64,000 nt of DNA. It comes from Aldehydirespirator sp965221185. Lineage in GTDB: Bacteria > Actinomycetota > Acidimicrobiia > Acidimicrobiales > Aldehydirespiratoraceae. The stretch is taken from NCBI GenBank assembly GCA_965221185.1, contig OZ244866.1:2604001-2668000 (forward strand), in the 5' to 3' direction. This document shows positions 25,427-33,768 of the stretch, piece after piece; position 1 is the first letter of the stretch, and every line of letters begins with the position of its first letter. The notes below the pieces were generated by a model. The model did no database searches, was not told the DNA's origin, and was given only the letters and a program-made list of their open reading frames with translations. The translations under genes and the position numbers were made by a program.

Positions 25427-26172
25427 GCGTGGGATCCTCTCAGTGCCAGGGAGACCTCGCCGCAGAGGCGAGCGAACTCGGGATCGAAGCGCAGCTCAGG
25501 CTGCCGCGGGTACCCGAACGGGACGTTGAACGCGGCCACCAACCGACCGGGTCGAGCCGACATCACGTACACCGTCGAACTCATGAATACGGCCTCGCTA
25601 ATGGAGTGAGTGATGAACAGACCGGCGAAACCCTCCGACTGGAACAGCCGCTGGGTCTCCTCGTTGAGGCGCTCACGGGTGATCTCATCGACGGCCCCGA
25701 AGGGCTCGTCAAACAGGAATACGGGCGGCTTCAATGTGAGGGTGCGGGCCAGCGAGGTCCTCATCTTCATGCCGCCCGACAGCGACTTCGGGTAGTGATT
25801 CTCGAAGCCGGTCAGTCCGACCAGCTCGATCGCCGCAGTGGACAGGCTCCTACGCTCGGCGGAATCGAAACCATGAAGTTCGGCCAGCAACTCGATGTTC
25901 TGGCGGACGGTGCGCCAGGGAAGCAGTGTGGCGTCCTGGAAGACATATCCGAGACGGTCGCGGTCGACCTGGACGCTGCCGGCGGTGGGATCCAACAGGC
26001 CCGAGGCGATCCGCAGCAGGGTCGACTTGCCGCATCCTGAGGGGCCCACAACTGTCACGAACTCGCCCTTGTCGATCGAGAGCGTGATTGTTCGCAGAGC
26101 TTCGGTGCCGTCGGGGAAGATCATGCCTATCCCGTCGAAGGAGAGGGCGCCGTTCATGCTCGCACTCGTCAC
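25423..26172 (-). CDS. ABC transporter ATP-binding protein, SsuB/TauB type
   Basis: A 249-aa importer ATPase with Walker A VGPSGCGKSTLLRIA (about residues 42-56), Q-loop YVFQDATLLPW, signature LSGGMKMRTSLART, Walker B PVFLFDEPFGAVDE and switch His in LFITHSISEAVFM. It is the first gene of the transporter operon. GTG 26172 is favoured by an upstream AAGGGGAG; an ATG five codons in is possible. It is divergent from the oxidoreductase gene at 26272, with a 99-bp shared promoter region. Confidence 0.94.
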   Translation of the reverse strand: MTSASMNGALSFDGIGMIFPDGTEALRTITLSIDKGEFVTVVGPSGCGKSTLLRIASGLLDPTAGSVQVDRDRLGYVFQDATLLPWRTVRQNIELLAELHGFDSAERRSLSTAAIELVGLTGFENHYPKSLSGGMKMRTSLARTLTLKPPVFLFDEPFGAVDEITRERLNEETQRLFQSEGFAGLFITHSISEAVFMSSTVYVMSARPGRLVAAFNVPFGYPRQPELRFDPEFARLCGEVSLALRGSHA

Positions 26173-26271
26173 CAGTTACGTCTCCCCTTCATGGCAAATA
26201 ATGCGGACGGTTGCCGATCGCAGCGGCGACCATACAGTACCGCGACCAGACAGTGACCAGACCGGTGAATT

Positions 26272-26832
26272 ATGCGCGTCCTCCTGCTCGACGGCTACGA
26301 CCCTCTAGATGATGATCGCCGCCTGGTGGTCGAGGCGGTCGAGGAACTGGAGGCCGGCCGCCACGAGGTGGACCTGCTGGCGGTGCGCGACTTCGACGCG
26401 GTGATGTCGGCGGCCGAGCGGACCGCCTACCACAGCGATCAGCCGGTGATCTCCGACGACGTGCGCGACTCGGCTGAGAGGCTGCGGATCGCGGAGGCGC
26501 TGCTGTTCTGCTATCCCACCGTGACATTCAGCGTGCCCGCAACCCTGAAGGGCTGGCTGGAGCGGGTGATGGTGCCCGGCGTGGCGTTCGTGTTCGACGA
26601 CAGGCACCGGGTGAGGCCCGGCATGCAGAACATCCGCCGGATAGGAGCGGTCACCACCAGTCCCCACAGCCGGCTGGTGAGGTTCCGGGCCCGCGACGCA
26701 GGCAAGCGCACCACGGCCCGCACGCTGCGGCTGAGCGCTCACAAGCGCTGCCGCACCACCTTCGTGTCGGTGCCCTCGCCCGCCGACGATGAGGGCGTCG
26801 CCAGGATCCGCCGCGCTCTGCGCCGCTGGTAG
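26272..26832 (+). CDS. flavodoxin-fold NAD(P)H-dependent oxidoreductase (quinone/FMN reductase family)
   Basis: A 186-aa protein resembling the NAD(P)H dehydrogenase (quinone)/FMN reductase family. It has an N-terminal MRVLLLDGYDPLDDD phosphate-binding region, DAVMSAAERTAYH, and the diagnostic FCYPTVTFSVPATLKGWLERV (about residues 82-101) that shapes the flavin site, followed by MVPGVAFVF. It could supply reduced flavin to the luciferase-like monooxygenase encoded next door or prenyl-FMN-related chemistry; this is inferred from position. No strong ribosome binding site precedes ATG 26272. Confidence 0.8.
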   Translation: MRVLLLDGYDPLDDDRRLVVEAVEELEAGRHEVDLLAVRDFDAVMSAAERTAYHSDQPVISDDVRDSAERLRIAEALLFCYPTVTFSVPATLKGWLERVMVPGVAFVFDDRHRVRPGMQNIRRIGAVTTSPHSRLVRFRARDAGKRTTARTLRLSAHKRCRTTFVSVPSPADDEGVARIRRALRRW

Positions 26833-26859
26833 GGCGGCTGCACAGACGGGCCGCGCTAG

Positions 26860-28017
26860 TCAGGACCTGGGCAGCAGGGGCAGAACTTCTTCGGCGAGGC
26901 GGTGCAGGTGCTCCTCAACCTCCTCGTAGGGGTCCCCGGGCATGGCCGGGAACAGCAGCAGGTTCTCAAGACCGATCCGCTCGTCATACCAGTTGATGGT
27001 CTCAGCCACATCCTCGCCCGTTCCGACGAGGCAGATGTTCTGGTCCATGGACTCCTCGAGGGTGGGGATCAGCCCCGGCTTGGCCGGCCTGCCGTCGGGA
27101 CCCATGTAGCCCTTGCTCCACCCGTAGGGGCCCAGGAACTTCCAGAACTCGTCGTGGCCGTCGCGCACCGATGCCACCGCCGCCTCGTGGGTGTCGGCGA
27201 CGCGCACGTTGAGCACCAGCAGGCGGTGCTCGCCCCGGCCCAGCTCGCGGCCGTGGGCGGACGCGTAGATCTCGGCAAAGCGCTCCCAGCGCATCTTGAC
27301 GAAGGAGTGGTGGTTGTTCCAGAACACGCCGCCCCAGCCCCACCGGGGCACCTGCTCCAGCGTCGGGGGCGAGGTGACGGCCTGCCAGATCTCATACGGG
27401 TACAGCGGCCGGGGAACCAGCGACAGCTCTGTCGCGAACCCGCCCCGGTCCGGTATGCCCGGCGGGGGGAAGTCGTGGACGTCACCGTGGAAGCTGAACG
27501 TCTCGTTGTCCAGAGCCATGCGGATCACCTGCATGGCCTCGTCGAACTGCTTGCGGTTGAGCTCGTCGGCGGCCGCCTTGTCGGGATTGTCGAAGCTGCC
27601 GATCTGGGTGCCCAGCGTCTCAGCCTCGCGGGGCACCGTGCCCCGGCCCACGCCCAGGATCCCCCGGCCGCCGGAGATGTTGTGCAGGGTGGCGAAGTCC
27701 TCGGCCAGCCTCTGGGGATGCCACTGCGGCACGACGTTGAAGGCCATGCCGATGCGGATGCGCTCGGTGCGCTCGGCCAGGATCGTGCCCACCAGGATCC
27801 CGTTGGGGACAACCTCGTAGCCCTCGTGCTGGAAGTGGTGCTCGGTCAGCCAGAACGAGTCGAACCCGAGCCGGTCGCACACCACGCCCATGTCGATGAT
27901 CCGCTCGGTGGCCCGCCATGTTTCCTTGTGGTCGAAGCGGCGGTCGGTGGGAGCGGGCGGCCCCGCGCTCGCGTCGTCCATCTCCACTCCGCCGAACAGG
28001 AATACTCCGGTGCGCAT
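26860..28017 (-). CDS. luciferase-like (LLM class) flavin-dependent monooxygenase
   Basis: A 385-aa TIM-barrel LLM-class enzyme that uses reduced flavin and oxygen. Family marks are GFDSFWLTEHHFQHEGYE (about residues 58-75), RIRIGMAFNVVPQWHPQRLAED (about 92-113) and GRGILGVGRGTVPREAE. I use ATG 28017; a GTG three codons upstream is also in frame. It converges with the flavodoxin-fold reductase gene, which may provide FMNH2. The substrate is unknown. Confidence 0.88.
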   Translation of the reverse strand: MRTGVFLFGGVEMDDASAGPPAPTDRRFDHKETWRATERIIDMGVVCDRLGFDSFWLTEHHFQHEGYEVVPNGILVGTILAERTERIRIGMAFNVVPQWHPQRLAEDFATLHNISGGRGILGVGRGTVPREAETLGTQIGSFDNPDKAAADELNRKQFDEAMQVIRMALDNETFSFHGDVHDFPPPGIPDRGGFATELSLVPRPLYPYEIWQAVTSPPTLEQVPRWGWGGVFWNNHHSFVKMRWERFAEIYASAHGRELGRGEHRLLVLNVRVADTHEAAVASVRDGHDEFWKFLGPYGWSKGYMGPDGRPAKPGLIPTLEESMDQNICLVGTGEDVAETINWYDERIGLENLLLFPAMPGDPYEEVEEHLHRLAEEVLPLLPRS

Positions 28018-28197
28018 GGCGCCCACTCTAGGACCGCGGCGCGGCCGCTCCCCAAGCCTGGATCCACCGATGGGAGGGCCGGTGGGGGTTGGTTCGCCAG
28101 CATCGACGCCGCCACCGACAGAACGAACTTCAATGGGTTTGCCACATGTGGGGTGGTTAACTGCTTGATGTTCGTGGCGAACCGCTATCGGAACGAA

Positions 28198-28488
28198 TCA
28201 GCAGTCGCGGACTACCCGGAAGGCGCGCATCGTCGCCTCGCGGCACCACTCCCCCATGGCTTCGTCCACGGCGTCGACGTCGGAGCGGGGCACGGCCTGC
28301 CAGGCCTCCATGGACTCCCAGCGGATCATGGCGTGGACACGGCCCGGATCGTCGTCGGCCACCCACATCTCCTTGCCCGCGAACCCGGGCCGGGTCTCCA
28401 GGAAGCGGCTCCAGTGGCGCTCTTCAACAGCCAGCCACTGGTCGCGCTCGGCCGGGTCCACCTCGAAGGTCAGGAACTCGATCACCAT
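28198..28488 (-). CDS. small antibiotic-biosynthesis-monooxygenase-like (dimeric alpha-beta barrel) protein
   Basis: A 96-aa protein with the pattern MVIEFLTFEVDPAERDQWL...HWSRFLETRPGFAGKEMWV...IRWESMEAWQAVP, typical of the dimeric alpha/beta barrel family related to ABM/TIGR03792 proteins. I start at ATG 28488, since the longer frame adds arginine-rich non-family residues. Function is not assigned; such proteins are cofactor-free monooxygenases or small-molecule binders. It is divergent from ubiD, 149 bp away. Confidence 0.7.
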   Translation of the reverse strand: MVIEFLTFEVDPAERDQWLAVEERHWSRFLETRPGFAGKEMWVADDDPGRVHAMIRWESMEAWQAVPRSDVDAVDEAMGEWCREATMRAFRVVRDC

Positions 28489-28637
28489 CGCCCTCACGCT
28501 ACGGCGGCGGGAAAGGCGGACAGGAAGCGGGCGCGGCGGGAGGGACCGGCGGACAGGGCAGAGGAGAGCGGGGCACAACAGGACGGGAGTCGGACGGCGA
28601 CTTCAGAGTCGGACGGCCGGGGGCGTAGGGTGGACGC

Positions 28638-29984
28638 ATGATTGAGCCCGTCTGCGACCTTCGCAGCTACATGGCCGCCGCCGAGGCCGCGGGGATGCTC
28701 AACCGCATCTCCCAGCCCGTGAGCCTCGAGCACGAACTGGCCGACGTGGCCGCCGCGCTGGAGCGCTCCGACGCCGGTCCGGCGCTGTTCGAGGCGCCCA
28801 AGAACTCCCCCTGGCCCATCTTCTCTGGAGCGGTCTCCAGCCGGCGCACCGCGGCGCTGGCCCTGGGCTGCGAGCCAGGCGAGGTGGTGGACCGCATGGG
28901 CCACGCCCTGGAGCCCGCCAACGGGGTGGCGCCGGCTCGGGTGGAGGCCGCGGCCTGGCACGACAACTGCATGACCGGAGACGACGTTGACCTGGCCGCC
29001 ATCCCGATACCCACCCACTCCCGGGGCGACGGCGGCGCCTTCATCACCGGCGCGGTGAGCGTGACCAAGGACCCGGTCAGCGGCCGGGGCAACCTGTCGT
29101 ACAACCGGATGCTGATGCTGGGACGCAACATCTTGGGCTTCAACGTCAACGAGTGGCGCGACGTCGGCACGTTCATGCGCAGCCGGTCCGATCCCGAGGC
29201 TCCCTTCGACGTGGCCTTGGCGATCGGGCTCGACCCCGCGGTGATGATCGCGGCGGGCGTGCGCACCCCGGTCGACGAACTCCACATCGCGGGAGCCCTG
29301 CGGGGCCGCCCGGTGGAGGTGTGCCGGGGCCGCACCGTCGATGTGGACGTGCCGGCCCGCGCCGAGGTGGTGATCGAGGGTCGGATCCGTCCCAACCAGC
29401 GCGCCGACGAGGGCCCGCTGGCCGAGTTCCACGGCTACCACGGCGAGATGTGGCCCAGCCCCACCGTGGAGGTGACCGCCATCTCGTGGCGCCACAGCCC
29501 CGTCTACCAGACGATCATCCCGGGCTGGTACGAGCACGTGTTCATCGGCAACGTGCTGCCCCGGGAGCCGCTCCTGCGCCGCTTCGTGCGCCACATCGAC
29601 GCCGGTGCCGACGTGCACATCCCGCCGTACGGCAACGGGTTCCTGGCCGTCGTCCAGATCGACCGCGACAACCCGGGCACGCCCAAGAACCTGGCCATGG
29701 CGGCCATGTCGGCCCACATCAACATCCGCAACGTGATCGTGGTGGACCGCGACATCGACGTCAGCCAGCCCTCGGAGCTGCACTGGGCCCTCACCAACCG
29801 GGTCCACTGGCTCGACGACGTGTTCACCGCGGGCCATGCCCAGGGCCACGAGATGGACCCCACCGCCGACAATCGGGGCGTGAGCACCAAGGTGGGAATC
29901 GACGCCACCTACAAGCGTGAGCGCCGCGAGTACGGCGAGCGGGTGGCGTACGCGCCGGTGGACCTCCAGAAGTACCTGTCGTGA
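28638..29984 (+). CDS. ubiD: UbiD-family prenylated-FMN-dependent decarboxylase
   Basis: A 448-aa reversible (de)carboxylase using prenylated FMN made by UbiX. The family scaffold is clear: LRSYMAAAEAAGMLNRIS at the N terminus, the prFMN-binding region TGAVSVTKDPVSGRGNLSYN (about residues 135-155), GLDPAVMIAAGV, and the catalytic Glu region DEGPLAEFHGYHGEMWP (about 258-274). It is followed by ubiX, so the holoenzyme can be made locally. Homologues act on aromatic, heteroaromatic or unsaturated acids; the gene is not next to quinone-synthesis genes, so a catabolic role is more likely. The last codons are reiterated in the gap before ubiX. Confidence 0.93.
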   Translation: MIEPVCDLRSYMAAAEAAGMLNRISQPVSLEHELADVAAALERSDAGPALFEAPKNSPWPIFSGAVSSRRTAALALGCEPGEVVDRMGHALEPANGVAPARVEAAAWHDNCMTGDDVDLAAIPIPTHSRGDGGAFITGAVSVTKDPVSGRGNLSYNRMLMLGRNILGFNVNEWRDVGTFMRSRSDPEAPFDVALAIGLDPAVMIAAGVRTPVDELHIAGALRGRPVEVCRGRTVDVDVPARAEVVIEGRIRPNQRADEGPLAEFHGYHGEMWPSPTVEVTAISWRHSPVYQTIIPGWYEHVFIGNVLPREPLLRRFVRHIDAGADVHIPPYGNGFLAVVQIDRDNPGTPKNLAMAAMSAHINIRNVIVVDRDIDVSQPSELHWALTNRVHWLDDVFTAGHAQGHEMDPTADNRGVSTKVGIDATYKRERREYGERVAYAPVDLQKYLS

Positions 29985-30083
29985 GCGCTCCGCCCACCCC
30001 AACCATCCCCGCCAACCTGGGGAAGCCGCTGTCGTGAGCAGAGCGTGCCGGGCCGTCGGCGGTCACCTGCGGAAGTACTCCTC
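29985..30083. repeat. degenerate repeats of the ubiD 3' end
   Basis: The end of ubiD (AGAAGTACCTGTCGTGAGC, 29967-29986) is echoed at about 30021-30039 (GGAAGCCGCTGTCGTGAGC) and 30071-30089 (GGAAGTACTCCTCGTGAGC), with periods of 53 and 50 bp. The last copy supplies the GTG start of ubiX. Confidence 0.6.
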
Positions 30084-30653
30084 GTGAGCGGGCCGCGGCG
30101 GGTGGTGGTGGCCATCAGCGGGGCCACCGGGGTGGTGTACGGCATCCGGGCTCTGGAGATGCTGCGTGCCGTCGACGACGTGGAGACCCACCTGGTGATG
30201 ACCGGCCCCGGCCGCCAGACCCTGGCCTACGAGACCGACCTGGCGCCGGCGGACGTGGAGGCGCTGGCCGACGTTGTCCACGGCTCCCGCGACATTGCCG
30301 CGCCGCTGTCGTCGGGCTCGTTCACCACCGCGGGGATGATCATCGCCCCGTGCTCGATCAAGATGCTCTCGGCGGTGGCCAACTCCTTCTGCGCCGACCT
30401 GGTGTCGCGGGCCGCGGACGTGACGTTGAAGGAGCGGCGGCCGCTGGTGCTGATGGTGCGGGAGACGCCGCTTCACCTCGGGCATCTCAGGCTGATGGCC
30501 CAGGCTGCGGAGATCGGAGCAGTGGTGTACCCGCCGGTGCCGGCCTTCTACACCCGGCCGTCTTCGATCGAGGACCTGGTGGACCACACGGTGGCGCGGT
30601 CCCTGGAGCATCTCGGCGTCGAGGTCGGTGACATTCCCCGCTGGGGCGAGTAG
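30084..30653 (+). CDS. ubiX: UbiX-family flavin prenyltransferase
   Basis: A 189-aa enzyme that attaches a dimethylallyl unit to FMN to make the UbiD cofactor. The N-terminal VVVAISGATGVVYGIRALE binds flavin; IIAPCSIKMLSAVANSFC and KERRPLVLMVRETPLH are family signatures, and PAFYTRP lies near the C terminus. I chose GTG at 30084 (VSGPRRVVVAIS), which lies in the last of three repeats of the ubiD end; a longer frame from 30045 is less like the family. It is the partner of the preceding ubiD. Confidence 0.93.
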   Translation: MSGPRRVVVAISGATGVVYGIRALEMLRAVDDVETHLVMTGPGRQTLAYETDLAPADVEALADVVHGSRDIAAPLSSGSFTTAGMIIAPCSIKMLSAVANSFCADLVSRAADVTLKERRPLVLMVRETPLHLGHLRLMAQAAEIGAVVYPPVPAFYTRPSSIEDLVDHTVARSLEHLGVEVGDIPRWGE

Positions 30654-30760
30654 CGGCGGCGCCCTCGAAATCCCTGGAGTTGTGGGGATCTATCCCCCAG
30701 AACCGCAGGGATTTCGTTCCGTCGCGCCTTGCAGCGAGCCCAAATGGGTTGCGGACGCTT

Positions 30761-30879
30761 CGCCGCGCGGCGTTGTGTCTCCCGCTCTTGTTCGCTGTGC
30801 TCACGGGCCGCTCGGGCCACGGCCTCGCTCAGCGCCTTGCGAAGTCGCCTAGTGATTCGCGCCTATTCGCTCGGCCTCT
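30761..30879. repeat. dispersed gene-end repeat, copy 4
   Basis: The core CCGCTCTTGTTCGCTGTG (one change from other copies), then CTCACGGGCCGCTCGGGCC, ends at CGCTCGGCCTCTT. Its right edge runs into the TAA stop (30879-30881) of the FAD oxidoreductase gene. It separates that gene from the convergent ubiX. Confidence 0.8.
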
Positions 30880-32498
30880 TACCGGAGGGTTCGCAGCACC
30901 GTGTCGGCGGCGTTTCGGCCTGAGGCCCCCCAGATGCCCGCCCCCGGATAGGTGGCCGCGCCCGACAGGAACAGTCCTGGCACCGGCGCCCGGTAACGGC
31001 TCAGCTCCCGGCGCCGGCCGAACAGCGAGGACAGGGGCGATCCCGCGTAGGAGGGCGTGTAGCCGCGGTTCAGGAACAGCTCGCGCTCGTAGCGGTCCGG
31101 CGTCATGGTCCGGTAGCGGTCCACCGACTGCAGGAAACCCGGCTGCAGCAGGCCCGACCAGACCTCCAGCCAGCGGGCCGGCTCCGCAGAGCCCTCCCAG
31201 CCGCCCTCGAGGTCGTAGGGGGTGAACAGCGCTTCCAGGCTCAAGATGTGGTGGCCGTCGCGGCTGCGCATCGACGGGTCCAGCACCGATGGCACGTTGG
31301 CCATCATCGTCGGCCGCTCCGCCACCCGTCCGAGGCGCCGCAGCCGGTGGGCCTCGGCCAGCTCGTTGATCGACGGGGATACCACGTAGCTCGACTGGGC
31401 GGTATCGCGCCCCTCGAACAGGTCCAGCAGCGCCGAGTCCTCCAGAGCCCGGTAGCGGGGAAGATCGGTGAGGACGGCGTCGATCTTGGACTGGTACCCG
31501 TCGCCGGGCTCCTGGGAGCGGGCCCGGGCCACGAAGCGGCGCACGCTCTTGCCGTGGGGGGCCGCGAGCCAATGCGTCGCCACTGGGGTGGGGTCGCAGG
31601 TCGCCACCACCGCGGCCGCGGCTATCTCGGTGCCGTCGGCCAGGCGCACGCCCCGCACGCCCCGGCCGTCTCCGAGCAGCCCGGCCACCGGTGTGCCGCA
31701 GCTCAGCCGACCCCCGGCCGCGGTGAAGGATGCGGCCAGCGCGTCGGTCAGGGCGCCGCTGCCGCCCACGGGTCGGCCCGTCTTGACCATGTGGCGCATG
31801 GCGTAGAGCGCGCCGGCCAGGCCGGTGCCGGGTGCGCCCGGCGGCGCCCCCCACACGGTGGGGCCGCCGGCGATGGCCGGCATGATCAAGGCCTCGTCGT
31901 CGAAGTAGGCCCCCAGCACGTCCAGCGCGCTGGCCCGGCTCCATTGCAGCAGCCTGGCCCCGCCCCTCCCCCGGCGGGCCAGCAGCCGGGCCAGCATCCG
32001 CGGCGTGGAGGCGACACCGGTGCCCATCTCCAGGGTGAGCTCGGCCACCGGTCGGGCATCGGCGAGATAGCGGCGATAGGCCTCGGCCTGGGAGGGCCGG
32101 TGCCGCCCGATGGACTCGATGGTGCGCTCGCTGTCGTTGAAGAACAGCCACGGCGCGCTGCCGTCGTAGTCCAGGTAGACGGTGGTGGGGTCGGCTTCCA
32201 GGTACTTGAGCCCGTGGGCGGCGAGGTCGAGGTCGTCCATGAAGGGCATGGCTCGAACCAGGGTGTGGTCACAGCTGCAGATGTTGAAGCGGGCGTCCAG
32301 GTCGCTCACCGTCGAGGCGCAGCCACCCACTTCGTCGCGGGCCTCGATCAGAACCGTCTCGACGCCGGCTCGGGCCAGGTAGGCAGCGCAGATGAGGCCG
32401 TTGTGCCCGCCGCCGACCACAACGACGTCGGTGTCGCGGGCGGGCCCGGAGCGGCCGCGGGCAGTTTCGGCTTGTTCGCCCACCGCGGGGCTGCTCAC
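30879..32498 (-). CDS. phytoene-dehydrogenase-like FAD/NAD(P)-binding oxidoreductase
   Basis: A 539-aa amine-oxidase/CrtI-type flavoprotein. The Rossmann dinucleotide motif DVVVVGGGHNGLICAAYLAR is near the N terminus (about residues 24-43) with ARDEVGGCAST after it. The C terminus has PVPGLFLSGAATYPGAGIWG and ASGRNAAD, the FAD-closing motif. The GTG at 32498 overlaps the yqeC-like stop (GTGA), which sets the start; a long open frame further upstream lies over the yqeC-like gene in another phase and is not used. It is probably an oxidoreductase of a hydrophobic or carotenoid-like substrate; a role in the local catabolic set is only inferred. Confidence 0.88.
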   Translation of the reverse strand: MSSPAVGEQAETARGRSGPARDTDVVVVGGGHNGLICAAYLARAGVETVLIEARDEVGGCASTVSDLDARFNICSCDHTLVRAMPFMDDLDLAAHGLKYLEADPTTVYLDYDGSAPWLFFNDSERTIESIGRHRPSQAEAYRRYLADARPVAELTLEMGTGVASTPRMLARLLARRGRGGARLLQWSRASALDVLGAYFDDEALIMPAIAGGPTVWGAPPGAPGTGLAGALYAMRHMVKTGRPVGGSGALTDALAASFTAAGGRLSCGTPVAGLLGDGRGVRGVRLADGTEIAAAAVVATCDPTPVATHWLAAPHGKSVRRFVARARSQEPGDGYQSKIDAVLTDLPRYRALEDSALLDLFEGRDTAQSSYVVSPSINELAEAHRLRRLGRVAERPTMMANVPSVLDPSMRSRDGHHILSLEALFTPYDLEGGWEGSAEPARWLEVWSGLLQPGFLQSVDRYRTMTPDRYERELFLNRGYTPSYAGSPLSSLFGRRRELSRYRAPVPGLFLSGAATYPGAGIWGASGRNAADTVLRTLR

Positions 32499-33229
32499 AG
32501 CCGCACCCCGGTCGTGTCGGTGTCGGAGCGGACCACGACCAGCGACTCGGTCTGCCGCCGGTCGAGTTCGGAGACCAACTCCTGAACCTGGGGGTCGCCG
32601 GGCTCGGCCCCGGCCACCGCCACCACGAACCGGGCCTGGCCTGGCACGTTCTTCATCATGCCTACCGGGCTGGTGAGCGCCGCGGCGGCCCTCGCCGGCG
32701 TGAGCCGCTCGTACGGCGAGCAGCCCGCCGCCGCGGCCACTCGCAGCGGCCGGTGGACCCGGTCGGCGATCACGTAGCCGAGCGCGTCGGCGCCGATGCA
32801 GGCCACCACATGGGTGGACGCGGCCGGGATGGGCGGCTCCCACGGCGCGGGGGCGGTGAAGGGACGGCGGCGGGCTCCATCGGCCTCCACAACTATGTGA
32901 TCGGCGGCCCCGGTGGCAAGCCAGCGGTCCACCTCGTCGGGGGCGTAGCCGAGCGCCTTGCGCTCGTCGGTGGTCCTCCACACCAGCACGGCGTCGTCTT
33001 GGTCGAAGGCGGAGGCCAGCTCGGCGTTGGTGGGGCCGACCAGGCACGGGAACCCGCCGGTGCGGTCGCGCCCCATACGGGTGGTGGTGGTGAGCAGCGT
33101 GCGGGCCGGCAGTTGGTGGCCCAGCGCGAACAGCAGGGTCGTCTTGCCGCCGCCGCCGACTAGGGCCACCAGCGATCGGCGCCCCAGTTCCAGAGCCTCA
33201 GCGGCGCCGGCCAGGTCGGTGGCGCGCAC
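32495..33229 (-). CDS. yqeC: YqeC-like selenium-dependent hydroxylase accessory protein
   Basis: A 244-aa P-loop protein. Walker A is LVALVGGGGKTTLLFAL (about residues 21-37); TTTTRMG, VVEADGARRRPF (about 112-123) and GADALG follow, all typical of the YqeC family, which is linked to maturation of selenium-containing molybdenum hydroxylases. It overlaps the start of the FAD oxidoreductase by 4 bp. A tRNA-Sec gene lies about 190 bp away, which supports a selenium context, though no molybdenum hydroxylase gene is within the window. The GTG start at 33229 is chosen from the open frame. Confidence 0.8.
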   Translation of the reverse strand: MRATDLAGAAEALELGRRSLVALVGGGGKTTLLFALGHQLPARTLLTTTTRMGRDRTGGFPCLVGPTNAELASAFDQDDAVLVWRTTDERKALGYAPDEVDRWLATGAADHIVVEADGARRRPFTAPAPWEPPIPAASTHVVACIGADALGYVIADRVHRPLRVAAAAGCSPYERLTPARAAAALTSPVGMMKNVPGQARFVVAVAGAEPGDPQVQELVSELDRRQTESLVVVRSDTDTTGVRL

Positions 33230-33244
33230 GAACCCGCCGGCCGG

Positions 33245-33328
33245 TCAGATCTCCCGGATCTTGCGGGCGAGCACGACAGCCAAAGCCACCAGAGCGCCCA
33301 GGACTACGAGCCGCTTGAGCTTCTTCAC
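33245..33328 (-). CDS. possible 27-aa single-span membrane peptide
   Basis: A short open frame from GTG 33328 encodes a Lys/Arg-flanked hydrophobic stretch (LVVLGALVALAVVLA between KKLKR and RKIREI). It ends 15 bp before the yqeC-like start on the same strand. The composition is that of small actinobacterial membrane peptides, but no ribosome binding site is obvious and no family can be named. Confidence 0.35.
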   Translation of the reverse strand: MKKLKRLVVLGALVALAVVLARKIREI

Positions 33329-33420
33329 GGCCCGCAGCGTAGTGGGCGAGCCCACGATCGCGGCCAGGTGAGGGCGGACGGCGCGGAGGCAACTCGAACA
33401 CGCCGGTTACCCTGCCGGGC

Positions 33421-33516
33421 GGAGGTGTCTGAGCGCCTGGTGGGCTCCCCCGCCTTCAAAGCGGGTGGGACGGGCGATCCCCGTCCGGCGGGTTCGATTC
33501 CCGTCCACCTCCGCCA
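33421..33516 (+). tRNA. selC: selenocysteine tRNA (anticodon TCA)
   Basis: About 96 nt with encoded CCA. The acceptor GGAGGTG pairs with CACCTCC, the D arm is GTCTGAGCGCCTGGTGGGC, the anticodon stem-loop CCCGCCTTCAAAGCGGG presents TCA, a long variable arm (GGGACGGGCGATCCCCGTCC) follows, then the T arm GCGGGTTCGATTCCCGT. The long variable arm and UGA-reading anticodon identify tRNA-Sec. Its last 15 nt (33502-33516) are repeated at 55464-55478, marking it as the integration site of the island to its right. Confidence 0.93.
33502..33516 (+). repeat. attL core at the 3' end of selC
   Basis: The sequence CGTCCACCTCCGCCA, followed by GAAATAG, recurs at the other end of the island (55464-55478, and GCCAGAAATAG at 55488-55498). 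Just inside, GTTATCAG and GCTATCAG motifs at about 33574-33588 resemble the TATCA repeats near the integrase and may be arm sites. Confidence 0.75.
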
Positions 33517-33768
33517 GAAATAGTGTAGAAAATAGCCTCTGACCTGCATAGACGAAGATCAAATGCAATTTAGTTATCAGTATTGCTATCAGGGACGGGA
33601 GCGGCGGCTCCGCTTCATCGCCGCGATGGCCGAGGGTAGACGTTGTCACTCGTTCCCTCGCAGGAGACAACCCGTGGTGGTCCGTGCCGGTAAAGGCGAC
33701 CCGTGAACTGATGCCCCCGGTGCGGCTGGTGGTGCATGCCACGCCGAGGGCCGCTGCGGGGCTAGTCA

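Noticed and set aside
30879..33047. 722-codon single frame for the FAD oxidoreductase
   Set aside because: The part above 32498 is out-of-phase sequence of the YqeC-like gene; the GTGA overlap gives the natural start.
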